Assembly (NCBI RefSeq): GCF_008831285.2
Contig: NC_045142.1
Location: 2,981,001-3,045,000, forward strand
Direction of reading: 5' to 3'
Length of the DNA: 64,000 nucleotides
DNA from: Nymphaea colorata
Taxonomy: Eukaryota; Streptophyta; Magnoliopsida; Nymphaeales; Nymphaeaceae
A program made the translations under genes and the position numbers. Below are positions 48,961-60,424 of this stretch, piece after piece; the stretch's first letter is position 1; every line of letters begins with the position of its first letter. The notes below the pieces were generated by a model that saw only the letters and a list, made by a program, of their open reading frames with translations, made no database searches and was not told the DNA's origin.

Positions 48961-50107
48961 TTGGAATTTGGTAAAAGGTCGAAGTCGCAATAGTATGCGT
49001 TTTCTGAAAATATTGAGCCCGTTTGGTGACAATTGAAATTAAACTAAAACTTTGGTTTTAGCCTTACAACGAGTTCTATAAACCAGTTTTGATGCTAAAA
49101 TCAAATTTCTAGAGTTGACGTTACCACTACCTAAACAGGCCAATTATCGTTTCATCGCAAGGTTTTCAATTTCAAAGGATGATGTCAGATGGTGAGAGAA
49201 ACAGCCAGAGTATCTTCGTCTCGAGAAAATATCAAAATTTTATCAGATACTAAGTACATTTTAGGCAGCTAATTTCGGCCTTTTGATTACATTGTATACT
49301 GCACAATCTTTTTATATAATTTGAAATGCCGACATGGCTTATTAAAAGATTGGGCCGATGACGAAATCCGTAGTTACCTTAGCCGTGGTGGAATTAAAGT
49401 ATGACTGACTGACGATGGGATTACGACAGGAACGGGGTTGTTCTTTCTGAGGTCATTCAATAGAATTCTTCAATTATTTAGGTTCTTAAGCCAAAAGATC
49501 TGATAATTCATAAAAGAGAAGTTCAATTTCTTGTTTGAGGAGACCACCGTAGCGTCATAGCTTTTAGGGTAGCTTGTCGGACAATAGTTTCTCATTGATT
49601 TCTATTGATATTATTTTTCCTTGTGGCATTGAGATAAAGAGTTAGAGGAGAAGAAGGAGATGAAGATCTCCCCCTCTCCCCTCTTTCTGGCTTTTGCAAT
49701 CGGATTTCCAGCAAATGGAGAAACTTCAAACCTATTTGCTACTTAGTGCCTACATTTCCTTTGGTTGGCGGCTCCCAAGAGCAGTGGTGGAGAATTTTTT
49801 TTTTCAAAGAGGGGGATTAAATTAATGATTTTGAAAATGGGCCCAAATTAATAAGTTTGAAATCTTTAGTCATGCAATTTGAATTTACAAAACCCCATGG
49901 CTCCATCCTTGCTCAAGAGTCAAATTCAATATCGAATTCAGTGTTTTCTTAACTTCTAGTTGTTATTCCAGCTTCAATGAAGTGGGATGATTAAACCAAT
50001 GAATCATTATAACTCATTTTCCTGAATTTTATCCCTTAATTTCCATTAGTTCATAGCTCGCACTTTAGCATGCTTTCATGGTAGATTTCTTAGTAACTCG
50101 AGGGGTT

Positions 50108-50214
<107 letters not shown>

Positions 50215-50746
50215 ACGCAAACAAGATCTGAATCTCATAGGCATCATTTTTTGGAGAAATTTAGAAGCCAGTTCTTGGAGTACAGCTCTTGACAGACCCA
50301 AAAACTTATACATGCAAATGGATCAAGTGGTACATATTTAAAGAAAATTTGAAAAAAGGAAGGGTGCTTATTTGAATTACACAATTTCAGAGTTTGGATT
50401 TGAGTTAGAAGAAAAACTAACCCTTCGTTTTCAAGGGTTTGAAACCAATGATCTAAAGATGAAGCCATGTGCACCAATTAGGCTTCTAGCGCCTGCAGCC
50501 ACAAGAAAATGACCATAAATAACAAGCACATATTATGCGTCCCTAAGGTTGGACCCCGAAATGTTAGTGAACTTTTTTAACAGTGCTTTTGCAGTTGATC
50601 TACTATGGTAAGTTGTTGAAACTGTAGTTATTCAATTGACTGGTAGTCCACATGTATTTATGATGGGTAGATGCTCATCAAATTTTGGGTTTTTAATGAT
50701 TTTATTTAATAATATCATTAAGCCCATCAATTGTTCTTGCTAGTGT

Positions 50747-50748
<2 letters not shown>

Positions 50749-50830
<82 letters not shown>
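50749..50830. repeat. Compound (CT)n(TA)n microsatellite
   Basis: About 14 CT units run directly into about 27 AT units. This is the reverse-complement arrangement of the tract at 50111-50213, about 535 bp away. Confidence 0.95.
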
Positions 50831-50833
<3 letters not shown>

Positions 50834-51944
50834 GTGAATGATGACTCTAGCTATCTAAAATCGTCCAGCTATTTAAACAGAATCGTTCATTTGAAGCAGA
50901 TGGATGACTGAGAGAAAAACAAGAAAAAAAATGTGTAAACTAATACTAAATGACAAAAAATATTTACCATATTTTTTTTTCTTGTTTTTCTCTTAGCTAT
51001 CCTTCATCCATGATTAAATGGTTAGGTGATTCTAACCGACCAAAATCACCATTCATAATAATATATATATATATATAGTCACACACACTTGCCTGACCCA
51101 CCCGGCCCATTAGCTCAGATTGGGTCACACAACTGAACAGAGATATGTGTTAATTGTAACAGTGAGAAGCTTGGCCAGCCCATGACGGGCCGGTCCCAAT
51201 ACTGAACTCAGGTCCAGGTTGGGCTTTACACAGCCCTAGGAGTCACCATTTGACCAATTTAGGCTCAATTATTGGCTAATTCCACAATTAGCATGGCGAC
51301 TTTTCAACCTGTTCAGTAGTCAATTAAGGTAAATAAGACTAGGCACTGAACCCGACCAGGCGAGTCTGACCACATAAAGACCTGGGCCCAGCTACTGGGC
51401 TTGGACGGACCCAAGTCTGATTGGACCTGTCTTGAATTTATGCCTTGGTTGGTCCAAAGCAGGCCAGGCACTAGTCCTATACTTGGCCCGACCATTACCA
51501 TCAAAGCTCTTAATAAAGCTATAAAAATAAAGTTAGGTATACAAATTGTCGTGCAATGTTCTTGACAAATTAACATCATTTGATGCACTGGCAAAGCCAT
51601 TAATTTTGGTTTGAGGGGCACTAATTCATAATTTTCAATGCTTTTCAAGCATCCGTATGTACTCCGATATTTCAAAATAATGATGTAAAACTAAACATAT
51701 TTTGTGAAGCTAGTGCGGGCAACTTTCCATATGCTCTATGCATAGAAGGATCTTAAGAAACTTAAGCTTGGGAAATTGATCGAATAGTTGCAATTACCGT
51801 TAAAACCAAGTTCAGATCTCACATTAAGAGTGCAGTTAGTCTTGGATTCGATGCTGTTTTGAAATATTTTTATATGGGGCTCACATAATAAAAGAAAAAT
51901 AGTAGGTTTCATATTAAATGAGATTTATCACCTTTACTCTGGGG

Positions 51945-52078
51945 GAGGTAGTAGGGCCCGCACACGCCCTGGCCCCACCTCAAAAAAATTTATTTTTAAA
52001 AATTTATATGTAATTTTTTAAAAAATTTACTTGTTTTATATTAAAATTTTGAAAAATGATATTTCGCCCTATTCATAC
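51945..52078 (-). mobile_element. MITE-like element copy A (gaggtggggcc family)
   Basis: Its reverse complement reads gcgaaatatcatttttcaaa ... aatttttttgaggtggggcc, matching the plus-strand copies at 52373-52590 and 53171-53375. It is noncoding and AT-rich with a GC-rich terminus. Confidence 0.6.
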
Positions 52079-52372
52079 CAATTTAGGTGAGCAAGTATAT
52101 TAATATGATGTAATTTCTCTTAATTATAAGCAGTTGATGTGGTTTATTTTCCATTCCATGTTCTCTCTTTTAGTATGATGTAATTCCCTATAGTGGTAAC
52201 TAGGGTGAGTAATTGTATTAGCACGATGTAATTTCTCTTAATTATCCGTAGTTGATGTGGTGTACTTTCCACCCGATCGTCACTCTCTTAGTATGATGTA
52301 ATTGCTTATCATAGTAATTAGGATGAATAAGTGCATAAGTATGAGTAATTTCACGGCAGAGCTAGGATTTTT

Positions 52373-52590
52373 TTTAGGGAGGCTGAGTGCACGTTGCTGT
52401 GGTGATAACAACCCGTGGGGAGCCAGATTTTTTTTATGAGGGATGCCAAATTAAAGTTTCTAAATTTTGATTGAGGCCGAAATATCATTTTTCAAAATTT
52501 TATATATGACAAGTGAAATTTTTAAAAATTTACATGTAATTTTTTTTTTAAATTTTGTTTTTGAGGTGGCGCCAAGGCCCATTCAAACCC
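52373..52590 (+). mobile_element. MITE-like element copy B (gaggtggggcc family)
   Basis: It contains attaaagtttctaaattttg, gaggccgaaatatcattttt and, near the end, ttttgaggtggcgccaaggc. It is inserted into the 118-bp array. The preceding ggcagagctagg resembles the inverted counterpart ctggctctgcc at the end of copy C. Confidence 0.6.
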
Positions 52591-53170
52591 CCGATTGTGT
52601 TATTTTCAGTGTTCCGAAAGCCGAGGACGACAACATATAAGTTATCTGTCAAATTGCACCTATAGGGATTGACATCCCTAATGTAATTTCCTATCATAGC
52701 AATTAGGGTGAACAAGTATATTAGTACGATGTAATTTCTCTTAATTATGAGTAGTTGAGCTGGTGTATTTTCAAGCCGACGATCTCTATATTAATATGAA
52801 GTAACATCCCATCGTAGTAATTAGAGGGAGTAAGTAGACTAGTATGATGTAATTTCTATTTTTTTTTAAGGGGGAATGAATAGCATTTTCAAAATTTGTA
52901 TACGAGAATTTTACATATGCCATGTTGAAATTTTTTAAAAATGTCAGCGATTTTTTATAAAAAGAAATTAATGGGGGCCATGGTGAGGGAGAGGCGATGG
53001 AGGTCGCGGCAAACACAGAAGGAGATCAACATGCAGCAGGTGAACAATAGGGATGGTGGCCGCAATTCTTTGCCGCCGCGATAGCGGCATCTTCTGCCAT
53101 GATGGAATGGCTGCGGTAGGGCTTTTATTGTCGAAGTGAAATCAAAGGACCGTGTCATTTTTGGTCCTTG

Positions 53171-53375
53171 GAGAAGAGTGGAATTAAAGTTTCTAAATTT
53201 TGATAGGAGCCGAAATATCATTTTTTTTAAATTTTTATATAAAATAAGTGAAATTTTCTAAAATTTATATGAAAATTTTATATATATATATTTTTTTGAG
53301 GTGTGTAAATTTTTTATAATTTTTTTTTTTGAGGTGGGGCTAGGGCCGGTTATAGCCCCTGGCTCTGCCCCCTGC
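53171..53375 (+). mobile_element. MITE-like element copy C (gaggtggggcc family)
   Basis: The same word order as copy B is present: attaaagtttctaaattttg, gccgaaatatcatttttttt and gaggtggggctagggcc. It is followed by cctggctctgcccc. The words gattgacatccctgatgta after it parallel gattgacatccctaatgta after copy B, so both insertions share the same right junction with the array. Confidence 0.6.
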
Positions 53376-53554
53376 TTCCGGAGATTGACATCCCTGATGT
53401 AGTTTTCTACAGGGTGAGTAAGTATATTGGCAAGAACCTTTTAAAATAACGCTCACTCTCGACCAAGTATTTTAACTTATTTCTTGTTTATTTAAAGTCA
53501 TTAAAAGAAAAAAAACGAGATCTCAACAACGCCACCTTCCATGCACTTTCATAG

Positions 53555-55500
53555 ATGGTTTTGCCAAATAATTTTTCTCATGTTATAAAGAATTTTGACG
53601 CTTTTTTGTTCTCGCTTCTGCTTCCTCCAAGTAACATATTATCATACAAGCAAAATCCAAAATCCAGTAGCACTTTCGCATGGTACATTAAAGAAAACTT
53701 GTTGCTTCACAAAATACAACTTCATGGATTTGGCCAAAGTAAAAGACTTTGTAGTAATCTTCAATGCGGATTCATGCTATCCATCACACTAAAGTCATGC
53801 TGGCTCATCCGCCATGATGCAAAGAGCTCAGGTGAGCCTAGCTTGAAGGAGAAGAAGACACACAAAGAATCAAGAGAAAGCATGTACATGGTTCGTCTTT
53901 GTTTCTACGTCCACAAGAGGAGGAGAGCAATTCATTCATTCGTTTCAATTTATACAATAATCACCCGAGGAATATATAGAACAATACACTTCGATAGTCC
54001 AAGACAAACCAAAAGGAAAAAAAAAAACCGGCCATGGATTTGCTGAGAGATCACAGCGTCAACAAACGCCACGTCTGAAATCCGTGGATTTCAGATCCAT
54101 GAAGGGCCTGAAATCCACGGATTTCAGGTCGGATCGCCGGCCGGGGTTCGACCTCTCCCGCCGGAGAGGTTGTGGCGGGGCTCTTCCCGCCATGCCCGTG
54201 AAGCTACCTCCGGCATCGTCCGGACTCTCTTTCTATCTCTCTCTACAAATCTCTCTCTGTTCTCTCTCTACAAGTGTCTCTCTGTTGGCCGAGGGTCTGA
54301 GAGCACGGACAAACCCTCGGCAATGGCCGAAGGTTTGACATAAACCAGAAGCCTCGGTCATTGCCGAAGGTTTCAAGTGGAACAGAACCCTCCGCAATGG
54401 CCGAGGGCTTCACAGAAAACAAAATCCTCAGCCATTGCCGAGGGTTGTGAGGAAAACCCAAACCGCCATCGAGGTGATGACCTCGCCGGCGAGTTTGAAG
54501 CCCTCTCCTTCCGCAATGTGGTTACCAGAAAAGAAGGGCTGCAAAGCCCTCTTGTTCCGACGACCCATCCCTCCTTTTTGAGAGAGAGAGAGAGACTCGC
54601 CCGGACATGGCCATCGTCGGCTATGGCGCCTCGCCGGAGATCCTTTCATCACCGGCCGACGGATGCTCTCACGGCTGATGCTGCCATGCATCGGCGAGAA
54701 TGATCCGATGGCTTTCTGAAGCCATCAAACACGAAGAGGGTCTGACTTTAGAAGCTTGGATTATAGATCCTTGGATCTGAAATCAGTTTCCAATCTAAGA
54801 TCCAGAGTCATCAAAACACGATGAGGATCTTACTTTAAAAGCTTGGATTATAGATCTTTGGATCTAAAATCAGTTTAGAATCTAAGATCTGAGACCATAA
54901 ACGCAGCCAAAGAGAGAAAAAAAAAATCTCCAAAAATAGCTCGCACAATCTAAGACATTGGGTTTTGTTCCCAAAATCTCCAGCAGATAGCTCGCACAAT
55001 CTAAAATATTGGGTTTTGTTCTCAATAAGAGAAGTATGATTACTCCGATTGTTATCTTACACCACACGATTTGTGATACTCCTTCTCACACAGAAAGAGC
55101 AAATGACTCTCTAATATGATCGGATCCAAAAGGCAAATACGATTGGATCTAATACAAACCAGATATACATTTGGAGTCAAAAGAACCAAAAGAAAGAGAA
55201 CCTATCATAAAGCAAGCCCAATGCATTGTGGATCTTAAAGTAACCCATAAGCTAAATAGGTACAGAAATCCAGATCATATCAATGTAGATCCAAATACAA
55301 TATTACCAAAACATGATAATATGAACTTAGAACATGAATGGCTCGAAATCAAACGTTATATGGGCATGCTGCTATAATATCCAGATCCAATTAAAAATTC
55401 TAATTCTTCTAAAAGGAAATTGACACTTCCATACAAAGACTGATCATGCTTATTCGTCTTTGTAAAATCTATGAGTGATCGTCACACGCCTTCACTTTTG
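53555..55500. mobile_element. Composite transposon-derived region (LTR-like and hairpin-rich fragments)
   Basis: No gene is supported. The segment near 53880-53960 and the one near 55060-55180 look like parts of copia-type LTRs (gtacatggttcg...tctacgtccacaagag), but the ends could not be fixed. Between them lie GC-rich hairpin repeats (54285-54450) and two short tandem duplications: about 95 bp around 54718-54905, and about 60 bp around 54925-55030. The open frames here only reflect GC-rich repeat composition. Confidence 0.4.
54288..54444. repeat. 37-bp array of CCTCGGCAATGGCCGAGG-type hairpins
   Basis: Four 19-bp near-palindromes start at 54315, 54352, 54389 and 54426, exactly 37 bp apart. 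They alternate between a caatggc and a cattgc loop orientation, and a half-unit lies at 54288. Spacers differ in sequence. Subterminal repeats of CACTA-type transposons often contain ccgagg words, so that origin is likely. Confidence 0.75.
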
Positions 55501-55779
55501 GCGAGCAAGAAAATCAAAGGCTCCAATTTGGACTGTAGACAAATGTTTAATAAAAGAAAACTGAACTCCTATTTCTGACTTTTGAAGGTTTTCAAAAAGC
55601 GTATAAACCCCGAAGCTATGTCACAATATACAGCTATGGGTATGGGTACGGCATTTTTTAAAATCTTGGTATGGATAGAGTGACTATTATATATAATTAA
55701 TTCAAAAAAATAATTATTATATATAATTAAACCACAAGTTGGAACAAAAATGCCAACAAAAAGAAGCTCCTAATGAATA

Positions 55780-58050
55780 AATTATCAATGTTTCATCTTG
55801 TTAACGAGACTTCTTGTGTTAAAGTAAAAAAAAAAACAAGAAAAAGTAAAGGATAAGTCATTTTTTTTTCTTTTTTAGTTATAATGTAGTTTGGATCTGG
55901 TTCTGACCCGTATCCAGATCCAAATGTACCGGGCCGTACCAAAGTACCGGCGTACCGGCGTACCGGTACGTGGTACGCCACCAATTGGGCGTACCATTGT
56001 GACATACCCGACGTAGATGTTTTCTTGGGCCGTTTGATTAGGGAGTGATTGTACTGGTTGTGCATCATCATACCACCGCGACCTTCCGTCTTCATCAGGC
56101 ATACATCCACGGGTAAGGGTTCTTCACGCTGCTGAAAATGGAAACCTCTCTCTCTCTCGTTCCCCATTCGCTGTGCTCCTTTGCCCTGTGCATTATATGT
56201 TATGCTCTCTATGCTTGACTGCTCCTATTCGCTCATTCTTGTCATAATGTTCTGCTGATGTCGGTGCTCCTAATGTTTGTGCGCGTCCTTTTCTTCATCT
56301 CCACACAAACCAGGCAAGCCAAAGGACTTCCGGTTGTCCGTGCACCTGCTTTTTTCATATACATTTTGTTAAGTTTTACATGTTACAGATTCATGTGCAG
56401 CGTGGATTAACTGTTTGTTAAAATGCTTATCAGGGATCCAACATGAAATGCTTACAAGTATTTGATAAACACACATTTGTAATAGTTAGTTATTTAACTG
56501 TTTTTCTCTGGTTCCCTCACTTGCCATCAAACACCAATAAAGAACTTTTCTAACTCATCAAACACACGTTTTGGGATGAGGTTGAATTTCGACTCTTCCA
56601 CTCTTTACCAAGAGGACCTCCCCTTCGTAAAATTTCACCTCCAATCAAGGGAAATAAACAATGCTCCCTTATTTTTCCCTCCATCTTCTCCCTCCTCTCC
56701 TGTACCCTCTTCTCTCTCTGAGGGTTTCGCTGAAAGCAGAAACCTATTCTAGCCCCTTAGGCCACCGGCGAAAACCATTGACTAGCAGTCAAGAGTTCCA
56801 AGAGTTCTGAGGAGGAGGGTACCCAAAGATAGTAGGCAAACCTGGTTTTCAGGACGCTGTCAACTAGGCTAAGATGTCTTCGCAGAGAAGGCCGGTGTGC
56901 TGCCCCTCTTGTTTTTCATTATCTATTTCTTTTACCTCTTGTGTTATTTCAGCAAAGAGATTGACTCAATTAACAAGGCTTCTTGGCTCAAATAACCGAA
57001 GAAGGGATTTTTTATATGTTCTCTATTTTGGTTTGTTTCTCTCGCTTTTTTTTTTTCTGCATGCATCGAGCAGAGCCATGCGGCTTCGGTGGACTCCGTT
57101 CTGTTTTTGTTGTTGTCGTCATTTTTTTTTGTTTTTACTATTTTTTTAGAGTTCCACTGAAGAGTACCGATTATCGGTGGCTGGCTGAACACGTCAAACA
57201 TCCTATAGTGAGCAAGGTTTAGAACAGTCTCAATTCAGGCTCTGGTGTCAAGGGTCCATCAATCAAATTCAACCTCTGCAGGGGTTCTTTACCACCAGAG
57301 TGGAGGAGATTGGACCGAAGGAGATACCTGGCCCTCAGGCGTTATCTTCCTCTTGAGTCAAGACCAGAAAATCAAAGCCCTTAGCCAAGGGATGGACTTC
57401 CTTCTGATGGTAAGTATGAAATTTATTTTCCTTTCTCCTTTTATTATTATTATTTTTATTTTCACTGGTAGAGCTCAGAAATTCATTGCCTTACCTTTTT
57501 TTATGCACAGATTCATGCTATACATGGATGCATAAAGATTTTCGTTTTGGGGCACGCATATGCCATGTTTTATCCATGGTAGCCTATTATGAAATACCAT
57601 CACACATGTAAGCGTGTTTCTCATCATGCTCATAGAAAACACAATATTCCATGCCAGCATAAAGTCAATAGAAAATCATTTCTAAAATGGAGGCAAGCGT
57701 ATCCGCTACTCAAAGACAATAACATAGTGAAGCAAATAGCTTTTGAAGGCTCTTCCTAATAGTAGTTGGCCTTATCTCTTGAGGCACCAAGTACTGATGA
57801 AAAATACAAAATGTTGAGGCAGGCAATAAAGTGACTAACCTGAAAGTGTGCATATCGGCACACTTCTAGAAAAATAAGAATGCTTGAATGAAGCCTGTTT
57901 AACTCACTGTTTCTTGCCTTTGAACTTGCAGGATGCGGCAATGAGGCTTTGATACCACTGTTAGGAGTGAGGAAGTCCATACCTCTCAATGTTGTTGCAT
58001 GCATTGGACTGAACCGGCATCACAGAGCAGGGAGGGTGCAGCACCAAAGA
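55780..58050. other. Intergenic DNA with GTACC-rich element
   Basis: Around 55910-55995 there is a cluster of gtaccggcgtacc words like the subterminal zone of small inverted-repeat elements, but no matching second end was found. The CT-rich stretch 56700-57150 gives weak open frames without family resemblance. A PBS-like motif lies at 57945-57957. Confidence 0.4.
57945..57965 (-). mobile_element. tRNA-Met primer-binding-site-like motif beside an LTR-like end
   Basis: On the minus strand tggtatcaaagcc (57957-57945) matches the initiator-Met PBS at 12 of 13 positions. It is separated by one base from a cctaaca terminus, the usual LTR 3' end. That would place a minus-strand LTR from 57959 rightwards towards the PPR gene. 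The far LTR end and a partner LTR were not identified. Confidence 0.35.
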
Positions 58051-58253
58051 GGAAAATAAGGACAGAGAGAGAGATGGTGTAAGGGAGTTATGGGTTTGCC
58101 TCAGAGGCGCTTTCACACTGTTGCAAGGTTGGGTCCTTTGGCTTTCCCATCTGATCCCTACAGATTATGGCCATCACTGTAAATCTGGGAAGATGGCGCA
58201 AGACTACCTTCCATCATTTGCTCATTATGTCATGGGTCTGAGAAAGGCGGTGC

Positions 58254-58429
58254 ATGGCCACCTCCGTCAGGATACTCCTGGGTAAACAAGCATTTTCTCA
58301 CCAACTTCACCAATTATCGCCTTCTTTACTTCCGAAGCTGCTATGAGCCCTGTCATCAGGTTCCAGTCCCATTGTCGCTTGGTTCTTGACTTCTTTAAGT
58401 GGACAAAGCACCAATAGTTCAATCAGAGC
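58254..58429 (+). pseudogene. Disrupted N-terminal coding part of the EMB2745-like PPR gene
   Basis: An ATG in good context (58254) opens MATSVRILLGKQ and SHQLHQLSPS. A one-base shift within the T run 58325-58327 is needed to continue into FTSEAAMSPVIRF and LVLDFFKWTKHQ. An in-frame TAG (58415-58417) then interrupts the sequence five codons before the next ATG. These segments align, as I recall it, with the N-terminus of Arabidopsis EMB2745 (a YQLHHLSANFT, then EAAS, then a LLLKFLNWA stretch). The homology therefore continues across both lesions. This may be true decay or an assembly error. Confidence 0.75.
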
Positions 58430-60424
58430 ATGGATTGCAAAACTTTGCTCATCCATACTTTATGTCGATCAAGACAATACAAACAAGCTGAACAGATAAT
58501 GCGAGTGCTCATAACTGCAGAAGATGATAGCCGGTTTGATGTTTTTGAGTCTTTGAAGTCAACTTACAGCATGTGTGCTCACATTTCAGCTGCTTTTGAC
58601 ATGTTGATAAAGTCCTATGCATGTTGTGGCATGGCGTGGAAAGCAATTTCGGTGCTTAATTTAGCAGAATCTAGTGGCTTCATGCCTGGTCCACTCTCCT
58701 ACAACCATATTCTAGATGCACTATTTAAGTCTGGTAATTCTTTTATGGCTGAGAAGATATACAATGACATGATTAGGAAGTCTGTCTCATTAAATGTTTT
58801 TTCATATAACATTTTGATAAAAGGACTGTATCTGAGTGGGAAGCTCGACAAGGCTCTTGATTTGTTCAAACAGATGAGAGCAAATGGATGCGAACCAACT
58901 GTCGTCACTTTCAATACTATCATAGATGCTTATTGTAAAATAGGTGAGATACATAAAGCATGTGATTTGCTGGAGTTCATGTTGACAAGAGATTTGAGGC
59001 CAAATTTGGTTACATACAATGCTCTAATCAATGGCTTTTGTAGAGAAGGTAGAATGGGTGACGTTGGCAGATTGTTGGATGATATGAGAAAATGTGGTCT
59101 TGCCCCTGATGGTATTACATATAATACACTTATTAATGGGTACTGCAGGCAAGGAAATACTCATCAAGCTCTTTTCCTGCACGTTGAAATGGTTCAAAGT
59201 GGTTTGTCTCCAAATGTAGTAACATACACTGCCCTTATTAACAATATGTGTAAAAAGGGTAACCTGAAAAAGGCAATAGATTTCTTTCACGAGATGAATG
59301 AAAGAGGACTTCAGCCAAATGAGATGACATATGCTACACTAGTTGATGGGTGCTGCAGACGAGGTTATGTGGAGGATGCTTATGTTCTTCTGAAGGAAAT
59401 GGAGGGAAGCGGGTTCCCTCCTTCTCTTGTAGCTTACAATTGTCTTATCAATGGCCTCTGCCTCCAAGGAAGAATGGATGATGCTTTGCACATTGTTGAG
59501 GACATGCCAGATAAAGGTTTGAGGCCAGATGTAGTGACATATGGTACAATAATTGGTTCTTACTGTAAAAATGGTCAACTGGAGCAGGCTTTTTCTTTGC
59601 TTAAAGTGGCTATGGCGAAGGGTTTCATGCCTGACCTAATTACATATTCTGCACTTATTCAGTGTCTGTGTGAGCAGCTAAAAATCAAGGAAGCTGATGA
59701 TCTTTTTGAGAAGATGCAGAGTGCAGGCCTGTGTCCTGATAATATTACCTTCACAATGTTAATAGATGGCCACTGTAAGGAGGGCAACGTAATGCGTGCT
59801 CTGCAACTTCATGAAGAGATGCTTCAGAAAGGACTGCTGCCTGATGTTGTTACTTACAGCATACTTATTAATGGGCTCAACAGGCAAGCTAGGACGAAGG
59901 AGGCTAAGCGACTCCTGTTCAAAGTGTTGCATGACGTCCCAGTTACAAATGAGGTTACATATGATGCACTAATTGACCACTGTCTCCAAATAGATATGCA
60001 GGGCATTGTTGCGCTTATCAAAGGCTTTTGCTTGAAGGGATTAATTAAAGAAGCTGAAAGTCTCTTCGAGAGAATGGTAAAAAAAAATTGGCAGCCTACG
60101 GAAACTGCATATAATGTGCTGATCCATGGTCATTGTAGAGCAGGCAATATAGTCAAAGCCCTTGATTTATACAAAGAATTAAACAGTGCAGGTTTTGTTC
60201 CCAATATAAGAAGTATGATTGCTCTAATCATAGGCCTTCACAATCAGGGGATGAGTAAAGATTGTGGTAGCCTCATTGAGGACCTTTTGAGAAGTTCATT
60301 GGTCCCTGAGGCTGAAATATCTAAAGTTCTTGTGGAAATGAATCATAAAGAAGGAGACATGCATGCAGTTGTTGATGTACTCATGCAGATGATGAATGAT
60401 GGACTTGTTCCTACATCCAAGTAA
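58430..60424 (+). CDS. EMB2745: P-class PPR protein, EMB2745 (At5g39710) orthologue, N-terminally truncated frame
   Basis: An intronless frame of 664 codons begins at the first ATG after an in-frame TAG. About 16-17 PPR motifs follow one another from near residue 60. Diagnostic C-terminal segments match what I recall of EMB2745: LLPDVVTYSILINGLNRQ, RTKEAKRLL, the irregular ALIKGFCLKGLIKEAESLF after a short non-canonical unit, AYNVLIHGHCRAGNI, and VLVEMNHKEGDM...VDVL. EMB2745 is required for embryo development in Arabidopsis and is expected to act on RNA in an organelle. Translation from 58430 would lack the targeting peptide and first helices, so the protein could not reach an organelle unless the upstream lesions are sequence errors. 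The repeat part itself is free of stops, which suggests that any loss is recent. Confidence 0.8.
   Translation: MDCKTLLIHTLCRSRQYKQAEQIMRVLITAEDDSRFDVFESLKSTYSMCAHISAAFDMLIKSYACCGMAWKAISVLNLAESSGFMPGPLSYNHILDALFKSGNSFMAEKIYNDMIRKSVSLNVFSYNILIKGLYLSGKLDKALDLFKQMRANGCEPTVVTFNTIIDAYCKIGEIHKACDLLEFMLTRDLRPNLVTYNALINGFCREGRMGDVGRLLDDMRKCGLAPDGITYNTLINGYCRQGNTHQALFLHVEMVQSGLSPNVVTYTALINNMCKKGNLKKAIDFFHEMNERGLQPNEMTYATLVDGCCRRGYVEDAYVLLKEMEGSGFPPSLVAYNCLINGLCLQGRMDDALHIVEDMPDKGLRPDVVTYGTIIGSYCKNGQLEQAFSLLKVAMAKGFMPDLITYSALIQCLCEQLKIKEADDLFEKMQSAGLCPDNITFTMLIDGHCKEGNVMRALQLHEEMLQKGLLPDVVTYSILINGLNRQARTKEAKRLLFKVLHDVPVTNEVTYDALIDHCLQIDMQGIVALIKGFCLKGLIKEAESLFERMVKKNWQPTETAYNVLIHGHCRAGNIVKALDLYKELNSAGFVPNIRSMIALIIGLHNQGMSKDCGSLIEDLLRSSLVPEAEISKVLVEMNHKEGDMHAVVDVLMQMMNDGLVPTSK

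Larger units (their letters stand above)
52084..53430. repeat. 118-bp tandem array, interrupted
   Basis: Units containing gatgtaatttctcttaatta and a gtagttgatgtggtgtatttt segment repeat with a period of about 118 bp. They span 52084-52352, 52678-52858 and a remnant at 53394-53430. Between these blocks lie foreign segments that carry the gaggtggggcc family, so the array was probably continuous before the insertions. Confidence 0.7.

Noticed and set aside
54288-54444. CRISPR array
   Set aside because: Only four imperfect near-palindromic repeats with alternating orientation, no cas genes, and a plant nuclear context.
54084-54703. GC-rich frames on both strands
   Set aside because: They follow the hairpin repeats and purine runs of a transposon-derived region.
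56874-57535. Possible small gene with MSSQRRPVCC-like start
   Set aside because: Weak frames end in pyrimidine-rich DNA. One donor-like site at 57411 has no consistent upstream exon or family match.
58283-58286. Reading TAAACA at 58283 as the end of an LTR
   Set aside because: The same bases are coding in the frame that starts at ATG 58254 and matches EMB2745, so the LTR cannot extend this far.
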